Assembly (NCBI GenBank): GCA_917880885.1
Contig: OU862913.1
Location: 7,812,001-7,876,000, forward strand
DNA length: 64,000 bases
Direction: 5' to 3'
From: Limnephilus marmoratus
Taxonomy: Eukaryota > Arthropoda > Insecta > Trichoptera > Limnephilidae
Below the pieces are notes generated by a model. That model worked only from the letters and a program-made list of their open reading frames with translations, was not told the DNA's origin and made no database searches. Made by a program: the position numbers and the translations under genes. Position 1 is the stretch's first letter. Every line of letters begins with the position of its first letter. Of this stretch, positions 1 through 12,116 are shown one piece after another.

Positions 1-584
1 AGCAACCAATATGAAGACTTAGTTGCGAGTATCAAACACATGCAGGATCTACAGAAAGAAACAAAATTTTTACGTGAGGAAAACGAGAAGAAAAACAATA
101 GAATATCCAGCCTTGAAGGAAGACTTGCTGAATTAGAGCAGGAGAAGTTTTCTGACAGCGTGGAGATGGCGGGTATGGAGCTGCAGCCGGGCGAACAACC
201 GACGGAAGCTGCACTCCGGATAGCCAGCTCGCTGGGACTGCCTCTGCTACAAGAAGACATTTGCCTGGTGACCAGAATCCAAGATCGCCGACCGAACACC
301 CCGACTAAACTACATATTTCTTTCCATAACCTAAAAAAAGGAAATCGTTACTTTCTTTAAAAAACACGGCCAAAACATTAACCTCATCACCAATTTACAT
401 CAGCGAAGTGCTTTCGCCTTATTTTAAGGAGCTACTGTGGAAAGCTAAGCAAAGGGCCAAAGAATTGCTTTTCCAATTTGTATGGTTTAAATCCAGTAGA
501 CTGATGGTACGCAAAGGACCAGGCGATAAAATAATCCGGATTAACAATGAAAACGATCTAAAAAAAATGGGGAGACTTTCGTAA
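1..584 (+). pseudogene. LINE ORF1 with coiled coil and baculovirus FP-like domain, frameshifted
   Basis: The reading frame is open from the window edge, so the 5' part is missing. An N-terminal Lys/Glu-rich coiled coil (the first ~45 residues after the Met at 40) is followed by a segment typical of the FP-like RNA-binding domain of insect LINE ORF1 proteins (VEMAGMELQPGEQPTE, then EDICLVTRIQDRRP). The frame ends at 358-360. The domain's C-terminal part then reappears in another frame from about 390, starting PIYISEVLSPYFKELLWKAK and ending at a TAA at 582-584. At least one frameshift near 355-390 therefore splits the protein. It lies 43 bases upstream of the ORF2 of the same element. Family knowledge: ORF1 binds element RNA as a chaperone. 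Non-functional as it stands. Confidence 0.75.
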
Positions 585-627
585 ATACCTACGATTGTCG
601 AACTATTGTTAAACTTGCAATCCAAAA

Positions 628-3577
628 ATGGATTTCATTACAGATTATAGAACGTCAAATCCAAATTTCTGTAAAAATGTACTACAATCTACCTCTTTCT
701 CTCTTCTAATCCTACAACAAAATATCAGATCAATTTCAAAGAATTTTGATGAATTTCTGTTACAACTACATAATATTGGAACCTCTTTCCATATTCTCAT
801 TCTTACTGAATGTTGGCTATCAAATAACTATATACCTAAAATGATGAAAGGATATGACCATCATAGCACTTCAATGCATACAAAACAAAATGATGGAGTT
901 GTTGTGTATACTAGATCTGACTTAATTGGTCTATCTGTCAAAGAAATCCAAGTCAGCGGTGCAAATTGCCTACAAATAAATTTCAATAACGACACATGTA
1001 TCTTAGCAATATACCGTTCTCCATCCTGTTACAATATTTTACCTTTCTTAAAATCGATCAATAACTGTTTAACTAATTTATGTAATATTAAAAATTGTAC
1101 TATTGCTGGTGATGTCAACATAAATATTCTGTCCACAAACGAACATCCGCAATGCCAAGAATACCTAAACACACTCTCATACCATGGATTTCAAAGCACC
1201 ATAAACACTCCTACACGTGCTATACTGGATTCCATCTCATGTATTGACCACTTAATGGTCAAATCAAACTACCCAATAACATCCATCGTATACGAATCTA
1301 CACTAACTGATCACCATACCACCATACTTGCCTTACAGTTATGCAACCAGAAAGACAAAAAACAAAAAAACACAACAAACATAAAAAAAATTAATTACGA
1401 TGGAATTCTTCATTCGCTAAGGAGTAAATCGTGGTCAGAACTATTTGAAATTACAAATCCAGATGATGCCTGGACATACTTTATAAATTACCTACAAACT
1501 ACCATTAACCAACAAACTAATATTACTGTAAAACATGTACCTAATAACATCTTACCAATTAAGCCATGGATAAACCACACTATTATTAAATCTATTCGTA
1601 AACGTAACAAGCTCCATAAAAAAGTTATTAATAATCCTTACGATATACAACTTCAAAACTTTTATAAAAGATATAGAAACATATGTACCCTAATAATAAG
1701 AAAGGCCAAAGAGATACATTACAAACAGAAAATAGAAAATTGTAATAATGATCCTAAAAAAATTTGGAAAACACTTAAAGAAGCCACTCATTCTCAACCT
1801 AATCCTTTAAATGACTTGAAACAACTCACTATAAATGATAAAATAATTAGTTTTCTAGTAATCCCAACATGATTGTTAATCATGCAAACCAATACTTTTC
1901 AAAAATTGGTGAAGAACTTGCAAAAAATATCGGTGAAAGTTCTCCCAATACCAGCACACAAGGCTGTAATACAAATTGGCCCAAAAACTTAAATTTTAGT
2001 CTAAAACAAATTTCGAATGAAGATACTAGGACAATCATAAACTCATTAAAGAACTCGTCTTCAACTGGCTTGGATGATATTTCAAATATTACCTTAAAAA
2101 AACTTTTACCAGAAATCACCATTCCCCTTACAAATCTCATTAACTTAAGCATCGCAAAAGGCCAATTCCCCGATAATCTTAAACACGGAATCATAATTCC
2201 AATACATAAAGGAGGCTCTAAAGCGGATATAACTAACTATCGTCCAATAACATTACTAAATTCACTATCCAAAGTTTTTGAAAAAGCAATTAACTTTCAA
2301 TTAGTCGAATACCTTGAAAAAAATAATATACTATCCCATAACCAATTTGGCTTCAGGAAAAATAAAGGCACCTCCGATGCCATTGCGACAGTTACAGATT
2401 TTTTAAATGAAAACTTAGACAAGGGAGCAAAATGCATGTCAATATTCCTAGACCTATGCAAAGCATTCGATACTATCTCACATTCCAAACTAATACAAAA
2501 ACTATCAAACATTGGAATAAATGGGAATGAGCTTAGTATTATTCGAAATTACCTTTCAAACCGTAAACAAAGTGTAAAAATCAACAACTGCCTCAGCAAT
2601 CAACTGCCAATTAGTTTTGGCGTGCCCCAAGGAAGCGTCCTGGGTCCCACGTTATTCCTAATTTACATAAATGAACTGTGTAATCTGCCTATTGATGCCA
2701 AAATCGTTAGTTTCGCTGATGATACGATTCTCCTCTTTAAATCAAGTAACTGGTATGATGTTTACATAAAAGCAAACAGGGGCATAGCTATTGTTAAAAG
2801 ATGGTTAGACAATAATACACTAACAATGAATGTGTCAAAAACCAAATACATTGAGTTTAGTATTAATACGTCCCTAAGTAACCCAGAAAATAATATTCAA
2901 ATATGTGCTTGACCCTGTGAAAAACTAATATTTGTGATTGCCCCTATCTAGAACGTGTTACAAAAATCAAATACTTGGGTATTATTTTTGACAGTAATTT
3001 AAAGTGGAAAGAACATATTATCACTACAGCAAACAAACTTCGAAAATCTATATACCTTTTTAGACAAACTCGCAACTTTCTTAAATTGAACCAACTCAAA
3101 ACAATTTACTATGCACTATGTCAATCTCTAATCGAGTATGGTATCAAAGCCTGGGGAGGAGCAAACGCTGCTGCCATTGATCTGATCTCTAAAGCCCAGA
3201 AACTAATTATAAAGATTATTCTAAAACTACCGATCACAAGCAGTTCGGATGAAATCTTTAGGAGTATCGGTGTTTTGAACATTAGGCAACTTTATGCCAA
3301 AAATATACTAATTTATGTATTCAAACATAGAACTGTTTTTGACAATATCCAAACTGTTCGTGATACGAGAACCAAAGGGCAAAATCTCTTACTTATCCCT
3401 TTCGCCAAAACAACGTTTGGTCAAAGAAACTTCAGGTACTTTGCAACAAAACTTTATAATACACTTCCACTGACCATTAGACAGCACACTAATCACGTAA
3501 AATACAAAACAGATACCAAGTTTTGGATCAATACCAAAGACAGATCGTATATCAACAATATTTTTAGAACCTCCTAA
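628..3577 (+). pseudogene. LINE ORF2 (AP endonuclease-reverse transcriptase) in three frames
   Basis: This is the second ORF of the element beginning at the window edge. Residues 1-~230 (628-~1320) are the AP-type endonuclease (QQNIRSISKNF, LTECWL, AGDVNIN, SLTDHH-like STLTDHHTT). The RT follows in a second frame from about 1857 (NYRPITLLNSLSKVFEK, FGFRKNKGTSDA, SIFLDLCKAFDTI, GVPQGSVLGP, SFADDT at ~2712), and the C-terminal domain continues in a third frame from about 2927 (KIKYLGIIFDSNLKWKEH). The shifts fall at a T run near 1850-1856 and between about 2890 and 2925. Total length, near 980 codons, suits a CR1/Jockey-group ORF2; I do not assign the clade further. All catalytic motifs remain recognisable, so decay looks moderate. 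Confidence 0.9.
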
Positions 3578-3794
3578 TACATACTAACCCATTGATACGA
3601 TGCTGATTGTCCCTGTACTTTTACTTTAAATGTAAATAACATTGTTGTTGTTATCCTTTATATACACTATTTTTAAACTATTTATGTTAAAATGCGCCTG
3701 CTCTCAACACAGGAACTCCTAGTGAGACAGGCACAGTACAATTACTTATGTAACATAAAAAAATAAAGATTACAATAAAAATAAAAAAAAAAAC
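3578..3794 (+). other. 3' UTR and A-rich tail of the first LINE
   Basis: After the ORF2 stop there are about 190 bases without coding potential, then an AATAAA-like signal and an A-rich tract at about 3761-3793, as expected for the 3' end of a non-LTR retrotransposon. The next LINE fragment begins directly after this tail. Confidence 0.65.
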
Positions 3795-4277
3795 AATGCC
3801 TTAATTAGAAGTAAACTTGAATATGGCAGCACTATCTGGAATCCACATTACTGCAAATATGAAAACATTGTAGAATCAGTTCAAAAAAAAATACTTAGAA
3901 TGTTATCCTTCAAATGTGGACTACATGACCATCTCAGATCATACGACGTACGTCGTGATTACTTCAAGATTGATTCACTTAAAACTAGAAGGCAATTGAC
4001 TGATCTAATATGTTTACATAAAATTATTCATGGCCACCTTGATACTAAATTATGTCTTAGCAGTATTGTAATTAATGTCCCCAATTCCCATTGTTTAAGA
4101 CGCCATAACATTTTTCACATGAATACATTCAAAAATAATATCGCATACTTTAGCCCTCTGACCCAGATGTGTCGACCATATAACAAGATAGAGTGCGATG
4201 ATGTGGATGTTTTCGTTGATAATTTGTACGGGTTCAAAAAAAAAGTTCTGGCGCTGTTAAAAAAAAAACATAACTAA
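3795..4277 (+). pseudogene. C-terminal fragment of a second LINE reverse transcriptase
   Basis: An open frame of 160 codons starts right after the A-rich tail of the previous LINE. It opens with the typical post-RT motif IRSKLEYGSTIWNPHY and continues with KILRML and LKTRRQLTDLICLHKIIHG, the conserved C-terminal region of Jockey/CR1-group ORF2 proteins. The RT catalytic core is absent, so this is either a 5'-truncated insertion or the downstream half of a LINE into which the first one inserted. Its 3' UTR probably runs to about 4480. Confidence 0.75.
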
Positions 4278-5032
4278 CTAATTATATTGTGTGAATTGTC
4301 TCTTTATGCATGCCTCACGTATTTCGTATGTCTCTTACCACTCATTGTAATGTGTTACTCGAGTGACCTTGTATATAATTCTCTATTTGTATTTGTGATG
4401 TTTTTGTTTCTGTAATTGTATGTATCTGTATTTAATTGTATGTAATTTGTAGATTTTTATAATTGTTAAATAACTGAGTTTTTATAACCGGATAGTTCAT
4501 ACGTAAGTGTAAACATCTGTAAAAACCCATGTTACGTAACCACGGGATCGAACCGCCTGATTACGAACAGGTACACAAATTAATAATAAATAACGCCACA
4601 ATGTTCAAGACAAAAAACAATGGTTCAATTTAAATACTTACAAAAACCAAATTATAATACAAACCTCCGGCTAGCTTCTCTCAGGGATGATTGTGTTTTC
4701 AGTTCGTTCTGATTTGGGATTCAGAACGATCGTCGCTTTATTTTTGGAATAATTATATGTAGGGTTTTTAATAAATTAGAAGATCTCTTGTCGCTTTTAA
4801 ATAATTGGTGAATTTATTAATGACTCGACGCTTCTAGGAAAAGCTTTTAATCTCTTTGTGAACTCAAGATTCTAAAATATAACGAAAGGGAGAAATAGAA
4901 AACACAAAAATAAGATTACGTACGTTACAATGTCACGGGCAGCATCGAGCAGATGATCTCGTCCGGAACACACCACTGAGTTCCAAATTTAACTATATTT
5001 TAAATTACGTGTCCCAAAAAAATATGCGAAGA
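4278..5032. other. LINE 3' UTR then anonymous AT-rich DNA
   Basis: The first ~200 bases are T/G-rich and probably the 3' UTR of the preceding LINE fragment. On the minus strand at about 4532-4570 there is a tRNA-like T-arm (GGTTCGATCCC box B), but I could not fold a full cloverleaf. No ORF above background. Confidence 0.4.
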
Positions 5033-5247
5033 ACCGTCCCATAGCGAAGTTAAAAACCAGAAGAAAGCGCCAGGGCTCTCAGCCCCGTCGGAAGGGCTGC
5101 TCGGCCCCCTCCCGAAATCCGGGCCAATCAAAACATCTCGCAAATGTTGCCAACTTTTGACAACTAATAGTAAATATTTAGTACTTGACGACGGAAATAT
5201 TCATATAGGGGTGGGAAGTTATAATTCAAGAAAGTACTTCATAACAC
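5033..5247 (+). repeat. 215-bp dispersed repeat, copy 1
   Basis: This block is repeated at 21087-21301 with the same length and only two substitutions that I could find (GGGCC/GGACC and ACATC/ACGTC). It has a GC-rich first half and ends with GAAAGTACTTCATAACAC. There is no ORF, and the ends are not terminal inverted repeats of each other. Flanks on both sides differ between the copies, so the unit boundaries are sharp. The element type is unknown. Confidence 0.85.
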
Positions 5248-7384
5248 ATCCCCGAAAACACCAGGAAAAAACCGCCGTTGTAACGAAGGTTTTTTTTTAA
5301 TCTAAACCCTTCAAAGAATTCCCTCAATAAACTTTACATAAAAAATCGTTCACATAGAGATTCAGCATTAAAAACCTAGGCAAAAAGTTGTACAGTTTAC
5401 AATAAGTTATATAGTTTACAATACATATAAAGTATCAAATAGACAGCAAAATCAACACGTCGAAGTGGCCTGGCAGGAACTTCGTGGCACGCAGTTTTCT
5501 AGGCAGCGCAAGTCAGTGTGTAATGTCCATCAGGGCGTCTAGAGTAATAGTCAGGATCCTCAGCAGGGGAGAAGTGTCAACATGAAATAAAATAACAAAA
5601 TTATTAGAAAAGTACAAACACTTAGGCATCAAGGCACATAGAGTAAACAAAATTATCTGAACAGTAATTGTATAAGCAACAAGAGATCAAAGCGTAAGGT
5701 AACTCCACATTAGATGTCGTGATGTATGCATTGGCGTATGTCGTAGAACACAAAACACATTCAACCCCCTTTTAAAGAACGGGTAGTGGCTCAGTGAGTC
5801 AGTGTCCACTTTTTAACAGTACGGATCACTGGTTAACGACATATTAAAACAAAACAGATAATAAAACAGACAACATAAAATCAAAGTCCTTTAGTGACCC
5901 ACATAGTGTCAGAAATCTTATAAGATTCCGACGTAGTTATAATCAGGACAACAGCTGAAAAAAAACTTAGCGCTAATTGGAACACCGTAGTGATCCCCCT
6001 TAAAATTAAACTGTCAGCAGAAACGGGTGGACTCGAAGATTTCTTTAGACACACATTAATAATACCTCAAGTTTTATCACAATTCACTGTAATATAATTG
6101 TCGTCGATGTATTGCGTTTTAAGGCAATATTTAAAGTTATTGTAGTCAGCGCATTATAGTATTTTTTTAATGATGACAACAATAATAATAATGAAATATA
6201 TCATAGAATAGTATCGCTTTTCCACTTCATTTACGCGGGCTGTGCTTAAACAAGACAAACTCAAATCAAAATAACGAGGGTATCAATGACCCGCGTTACT
6301 CTCACCAGAGTACTGCAATGTTCATATTAAGTAATTGTCACTATAAAATACAATACAAATATTGCATGATACAGTCGTATAGTAAAAATGTGAAGTGTGG
6401 TTATCGCATTCGGTTAATTACTCCGAAGCGAAGAATGTAATGTATGCACTGTCCCAAAAGCGTCCTTTCGAAAACAGCACGATGAGTGTAGGTATGTGTG
6501 GAAGTGTGTAGTGTCAATTTCATATCTTATTTCCACAATACGTTGATTTCTCCGGTTCCTACGAAACCATTTAAATGATTAATTAATCAAAACATGATTT
6601 ACGTCGCTTAGCGCGAAACTCTACTCCAACAAATAAATTTAAAAATTATTAGGAGAATTTTCCACTTGGCTAATGGCTAATCCTAGATGGATTCCATCTT
6701 GATCTTCTCTTATCAACTTATCAAATACCTGTAAATTAGTTCGCTCCTTATCACCATTCTGAATAATAACATTCAGGTCCATTAATGCCTATTGATATCG
6801 TATGCAATCAATCTTCCCCGTTAGTTGAATAAATCTAGACACTTGTTATATCCTGAGAAAAATCTCGAAAGTCCAACGTAATAGATAATCGAACCCACAT
6901 CTCTTCTCTGTAAAATAATTAGTTAATAGTAATACCTATACATTAATATTAACAGATACCGATTATATTCATCTATTTAAAAAAATAGCTATCGTACTTC
7001 CGTTTTCATAGACTTCGTTGTCGTATCAATTATTACCGCTGCCCCTGAACTATCTATTATATAACCAGCACCTCAGTTATAGGTAATCCTCTTACGAGGT
7101 ATCGCTTTATTCGCTACAAGTGCCCGCGTCCGTGTGGGGTAACGTCGGACTAGACTACCTGCCATCGAACCGTAATTTGGAGAGAGGAATTCCAATGTCT
7201 GTCACACCTGGACACTGACCACCATATTTATATCCGCCCCTCATACCTCTTTCCTTCCTCTTCTTCCTTTTCTTAAAATAGCCCTCCACACAGCATCCCC
7301 TAAGATGTCATAGTCACAAACATATTTTTCTAATCGTTAATAGGTTTCTACTCTTCGATAAAGAGATCGGCATGGTTACGGAGA
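5248..7384. other. Long non-coding stretch
   Basis: No ORF of note, no recognisable transposon protein and no RNA gene. There is a short AATAAT run near 6180 and otherwise unique-looking AT-rich sequence. It could be host intergenic or intronic DNA, or very old repeat. Confidence 0.4.
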
Positions 7385-7462
7385 TAATAATAATAATAAT
7401 AATAATTGGATAATTTATAAAGCGCCGTTTTTGTGAAAAATCACCTCAAGGGCGCTGTACAA
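7385..7462 (-). repeat. Conserved L2/CR1-type LINE 3' tail with (ATT)n microsatellite
   Basis: Read on the minus strand, a tail of the form AGCGCCCTTGAGG...GGCGCTTTATAAAT is followed by an (ATT)n microsatellite (7385-7406). AGCGCC (7421-7426 on the plus strand) and GGCGCT (7451-7456) form a 6-bp stem, and GTGA/TCAC inside it form a second hairpin. This stem-loop plus trinucleotide end is typical of the 3' termini of L2/CR1-like LINEs in many animals. It lies downstream of, and in the same orientation as, the LINE ORF at 7931-11147. Confidence 0.6.
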
Positions 7463-7930
7463 TTTATTAGGAATGCTTAATTTCTAACTGATTTTACTAT
7501 TTACAAATGGATACAGAAATATACTTACCTGGCAGGTCACTTCCGGTAAACACACTTTAATTATAAGTTTATGCTTGGAGAAGATACGGCCTTGCACGCG
7601 GAGGACATTACAGTTAACACACTGGACATTGCGTGATTTTACATTATTTGCTACCCTCATCGCTGTTAGTACCTATTACATTTGTGAATAGAAAAGTAGA
7701 GGTATTTATTTTAAAGTACTGGAGAATTTAGGACTATTGGAGATTAGTGGCAAAAGTATAGTTGGTATTTATTTTAAAATACTGAGGAATTTCGGAATCT
7801 TTAGGGCTGGAGAATGTTCATGAAATGACCTTCACAAACGCTTACATATTTTTTTTTTTTTTCCATGTTTTTATAGGTTAGTTATTTACGGTTTCGCGGG
7901 CATTGAAAGTGAAGGTGAAAGATTTTGAGT
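7463..7930 (-). other. Probable 3' UTR of the minus-strand LINE
   Basis: This region lies between the ORF2 stop at 7931 and the conserved tail at 7385-7462. It carries a 14-base T run on the plus strand (7849-7862), which could be either an internal A-tract of the element or its true poly(A) end. No ORF. Confidence 0.45.
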
Positions 7931-10900
7931 TTATGGATACGACTGTCTGAAAAGGTGAGTTTTAAGTCTAGCTCTAAATTCCGCCGCGTCTGTGATCATT
8001 CTTAAGTCATGTGGCAGTCCGTTCCAGGCTTTAGGTCCTGACACTCCGAAAGCGCGCTCACCGAACTTAGTATCTGGTGTGCGCTTTGGTTCCTTTAACC
8101 TTCCGATAGCTGATGACGCTGCTGACCTCAGGGTTGACTGTCGATGATTGGAAATTTCTGGAATACACAATTCCGATAAGTAAGCCGGAGCCATTCCATT
8201 AAGGGACTTAAATACCATCCAGCAGAGCTTAAACTGGATCCTTTCAGGACATTTAAGCCAGTGTAGATTTTTGAGATGCTCTGAAATATGGGAATATTTT
8301 GATACGCCGGTGATAAGTCTTGCCGCAGCGTTGAAAACGGATTGTAATTTGTTAATTTGATATTTTGGAAGACTTGCATATATTCCGTTGCAATAATCTA
8401 AACGTGAAACCACATACGAATTGACTAGTAATTTAGTCGCCTCTGTTGGCAAGTTTCTCCTTACTGCTTTAATTTGTCTTAATTGAAAAAATCCCGTGCT
8501 TACGGTTCTGTTCACTTGGGTTTTAAGGGAAAAGTCAGCGTCCAGATTGACACCCAGTAGTTTTATACAAGTCTTTGGAGTGATGTCGCTTCCTGAAATG
8601 GCTATTGGGGAGTTATCAATGTTATGCTGACGTCTGCTTGTGGCGGTCCAAAGAAACTCAGTCTTTGACGGATTTAGTTTTAATCTATTTGAGGTCATCC
8701 AGCGGGTAATTGCTTCTAGACACTCAATTATGCGAGTTTTTAGACTGTCTACTTCCTCTGGTAAGCAGTAAAAGTAAACTTGTTGGTCATCAGCGTAGCA
8801 GTGAGATAGAAGGCCAAATGATTCGATTATTTTAGCGACATCATTTGTGAAGAGGATGAAAAGAAGTGGGCCCAGAACAGACCCCTGGGGTACTCCAGAT
8901 GAAAGGGTTGCATATTTTGATTGGTTTTTCCCTACCTTTACGGCTTGTATACGGTTACCCAAGTACGATGTCAGCCAGCTTTTAACGCCACCATTTAAAC
9001 CAAAGGATTCTTCTAATCGTTTAATAAGAAAATCATGGTCGATCGTATCAAAAGCGGCACTCATGTCCAAGACTGAAAGGAGTGCCAGTTTTCCCGACTC
9101 GATAGCAAGAGTTATGTCTGACAAAACACGTAGTAATCCAGTTTCCGTTGAGTGAAACCTTCTATATGCAGATTGGTATTTAGTCAGCAATTCATTTGAG
9201 TTTAAGTGATATATTATCTGGGAAGCAGTAATTTTTTCTAGGATTTTGGAAATTAATGGAAGATTTGAAACGGGTCGGTAGTTTGAGAGATCTTCAGCGT
9301 CCAATTGCGGTTTTTTTATAAGTGGAGTTAGGTACAACAGCTGATTTAAGGGGTTTTGGGAAATCACCCATGCTGAGTGACTTATTGAAAAGATGAACTA
9401 GAAAGGGAGATATTTCCTTGCAACACTTCTTCAGTAACCACGTTGGAATAGGATCGAGTGAACACTGCTTGTTCGGTGAAGTAAGTATTAATTTCCTTAC
9501 TTCCTCGATGGTTGTAGGTTTGAAGGCAGAAAAGTTTCCGCTATTGCTTTTAGTAAAATATGGTGGTGGGGCGGAGGCTGTTAGGTCACGTATTGACTTA
9601 ATTTTGTCAAGAAAAAATTTGGAGAAGGTTTCCGGAGCTATTTCGGTTGTATTTTGCGCACGTACATCGGCAACGACCGTCTTAATAGAGTTCCACAGAC
9701 TTCGTGGATTTTGACGCTCTGAATCGATCCTACTTGTCCAATATTCAGATCTTTTCGAGCGAATTAATAGTGCGTACTCTTTTTGAGCCCGTATCCAATC
9801 GTCCCGTGAAGTAACGCCTGAGTGTCTGTAGGACCTCTCCAATTTACGCATTGATCTCTTCTGGCTCCGACATTCTTCGTCAAACCAGTCATCAGAACTT
9901 CGCAGTCGCCGAGTTTTTGTTGAAGTTGGAGCATATTTATTTAGAAGGGTTGAGAGAAAAGTGTTGTAATATTCTGTCAGTTTGGTTGGTGACTCTGTTT
10001 CCCAAACGCTTTGTGTACAAAGCGGAGAAGCCTTTAGTTCAGACAGAAACTCATCAAAGTTAAAACTTCGCCATGCTCTTGACGTGATAGTTACGTACGG
10101 GATTTTCGGAGGGTTAAAATCGATTTCAGCACGAATTAACCTATGATCTGATAGCCCTACATCCACGCTATCCGCTACCAAAGGCGGGCCGCTCGACTTT
10201 GAGACAAAAATATCCAAAGTTCCGCCTGCATCGTGAGTTGGAGCATTAACCCATTGATGGCATCCAAAGCAGTCTAATAAATCACAAAATTTAACGGTGT
10301 TGGGTGAATCCGGACGCTCTAGGTGTATGTTAATATCGCCCGTTATAAAAATGGTATCGGAAAGTCCTACAACTCGCTCGAGAAAATACGAAAGTTCATT
10401 GAAAAAGTCCGAGGTAATTTGTTTTGAGCCAGGTCGGTACAGGGTGCATAAAATGAATGATGCTCCTGCTGAAAAAACTTGGCATCCCAGGTACTCAAAA
10501 GTTACGTATGTACCTAGTGACAACTTTGTCAAACGTAAGCCCTGGCGAGCTAAGATTGCTATTCCTCCGTGATTTACGCTAGAGATGCTATCATCCCCAG
10601 AAATCGTGGCTTTAGGTCGGGCTTCTTCTAGTACCGCGTACCCTAAAGCTCGGAGTCGCTTTATTGAAAAAGAGTCGCTGTTTTCATGCCAAGTCTCCGT
10701 TATGGCCAGAATATGCAGATTCTGTTCATTTAACACTTCCGCTACCTCCTCTACTTTATTGTTGAGAGATCTGACATTCCAACATCCAATACCTAGTTGA
10801 CGGCTCTTAAAGTTGGCATGCCGTTGTACACGTGTTTTAACAATATTATATTCTCTCTCAGGCTTTGAGAGGATTTGTGTTGGAACGTTTCCCTGTTCGG

Positions 10901-11147
10901 GTATTGGTGGTGACGTAACTGTTTCAATGCCCAGATGTTTTTTCCTGTTCCTCCCTCCACGACAGCCCCTGAATCTAATTTTGATTTTATGGGTAGTAAT
11001 ATTACCGCGTTCGAGGTTATGCTGTGAAATCTTTGCACTTATTATTGGGTCCAAAACACTTTCACTGTTGAGTTTAAGTAGTGTAGCCCGGTCGTAAATA
11101 ATTTTGTCCTCAGACACCATAGCGCGAGGTGTACCCCCGTAAATCAC
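7931..11147 (-). pseudogene. L2/CR1-like LINE ORF2, nearly intact with one frameshift
   Basis: Two overlapping minus-strand frames (9294-11147 and 7931-9367) make one ORF2 of about 1,060 codons. Order: an N-terminal basic extension (RGCRGGRNRKKH), AP endonuclease (GIGCWNVRSLNNK, ITETWHE, GDINIHLERPD, VGLSDHRLI), RT (LSNYRPVSNLPLISKILEK, YQSAYRRFHSTET, SVLDMSAAFDTIDH, SGVPQGSVLGPLLF, CYADDQ), and the C-terminal domain ending RARLKTHLFRQSYP. These motifs point to the L2/CR1 group. The break is near plus-strand 9325-9335, just upstream of the RT motif PLIKKPQLDAEDLSNYRP. Everything else is open, so the copy is fairly young. No ORF1 is visible upstream. Confidence 0.9.
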
Positions 11148-12116
11148 TCACATCACACTTGGCACTTGCTATTCACTGTGGTCTTTAACATGTGGCATGT
11201 TGCAGTCCCTTTTCGACCGATGACCGATGACCGTTTCTTAAACGCTCTCACTCAGAGTTTTAGAACAACGTGGCAGATTTGAAAATAAAATATTTTAACA
11301 TTTATGATTAAACTTGAATTAAGCCCGACAGAGCGACAATAAAATTATTTTATTTTTATATACTTGACGTAGAAATTACCGCGGTTATTTTTTGTTATAT
11401 TTACTGACGAAAAACTTAAAACTTTCCAAGGTATTCAAAATAAACCCGGAGCGTTCACAAAAAGCCGCCGGCGGCAGTGAAGCGCCGAACGGAGGATATA
11501 TATATAATTTCGCAAGGAATCGAACCCGCGACTGAATTTTAAAATAATGTGATTACGTCGGAGTGCGTTGCATTATTATTATTCCAGATTCGAACTGGTA
11601 GGTATTTATATCCTATAAGGAAGGCAGTATCATTGAACACTACAAATTATATCTCACTGGTAAATCACGAGAATTGAACTCGATTAAATTTTTATTGGTG
11701 TCATTATTTTAACTGTTAAAAATCTGTTTTTAAATAGGTAAATACTATTTACCACTCTAAAGCACCAGCTTGTTTCCGAGCTACCTACATGGGCTTACCC
11801 AACTTCTAAACAGCAATTATCTTTTTAGGGTGAATTGCCTTTAATAAAAAAAACAGCAATTTGATATTATTTGTTCACGTGGTTTTTTAAACAAAAATAG
11901 GGCTAAAAACATGATCCCAACACAATCTGAGTCTGATCAATTTCTCCTAGAATTAATCAGCTCATATCAAAAACGACCGGATGGTACGTTAATTTCTCTT
12001 TCAAATAACTCCGCTATTAAAAAAAATGCTGGAAGCCAACATCGTTAAATACAAAAAAATATATTCACGCTGCACAGACTACGTAGGTACATTCCAATAT
12101 TTCAAATAAATTCATA
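11148..12116. other. LINE 5' flank and anonymous DNA
   Basis: The first ~120 bases upstream of the LINE ORF2 start may be its 5' UTR. Minus-strand tRNA-like box B motifs occur near 11508-11530 (GGTTCGATTCC) and 11672-11690 (GAGTTCAATTCTC), each without a convincing box A partner. No protein-coding signal. Confidence 0.4.

Noticed and set aside
4532..4570. Possible tRNA gene or tRNA-derived SINE (box B GGTTCGATCCC)
   Set aside because: No acceptor stem, box A or anticodon arm could be folded; the same holds for the T-arm-like motifs at 11508, 11672 and 48181.
7385..7406. (TAA)n as an independent microsatellite locus
   Set aside because: It is better explained as the terminal repeat of the adjacent L2/CR1-type LINE tail.
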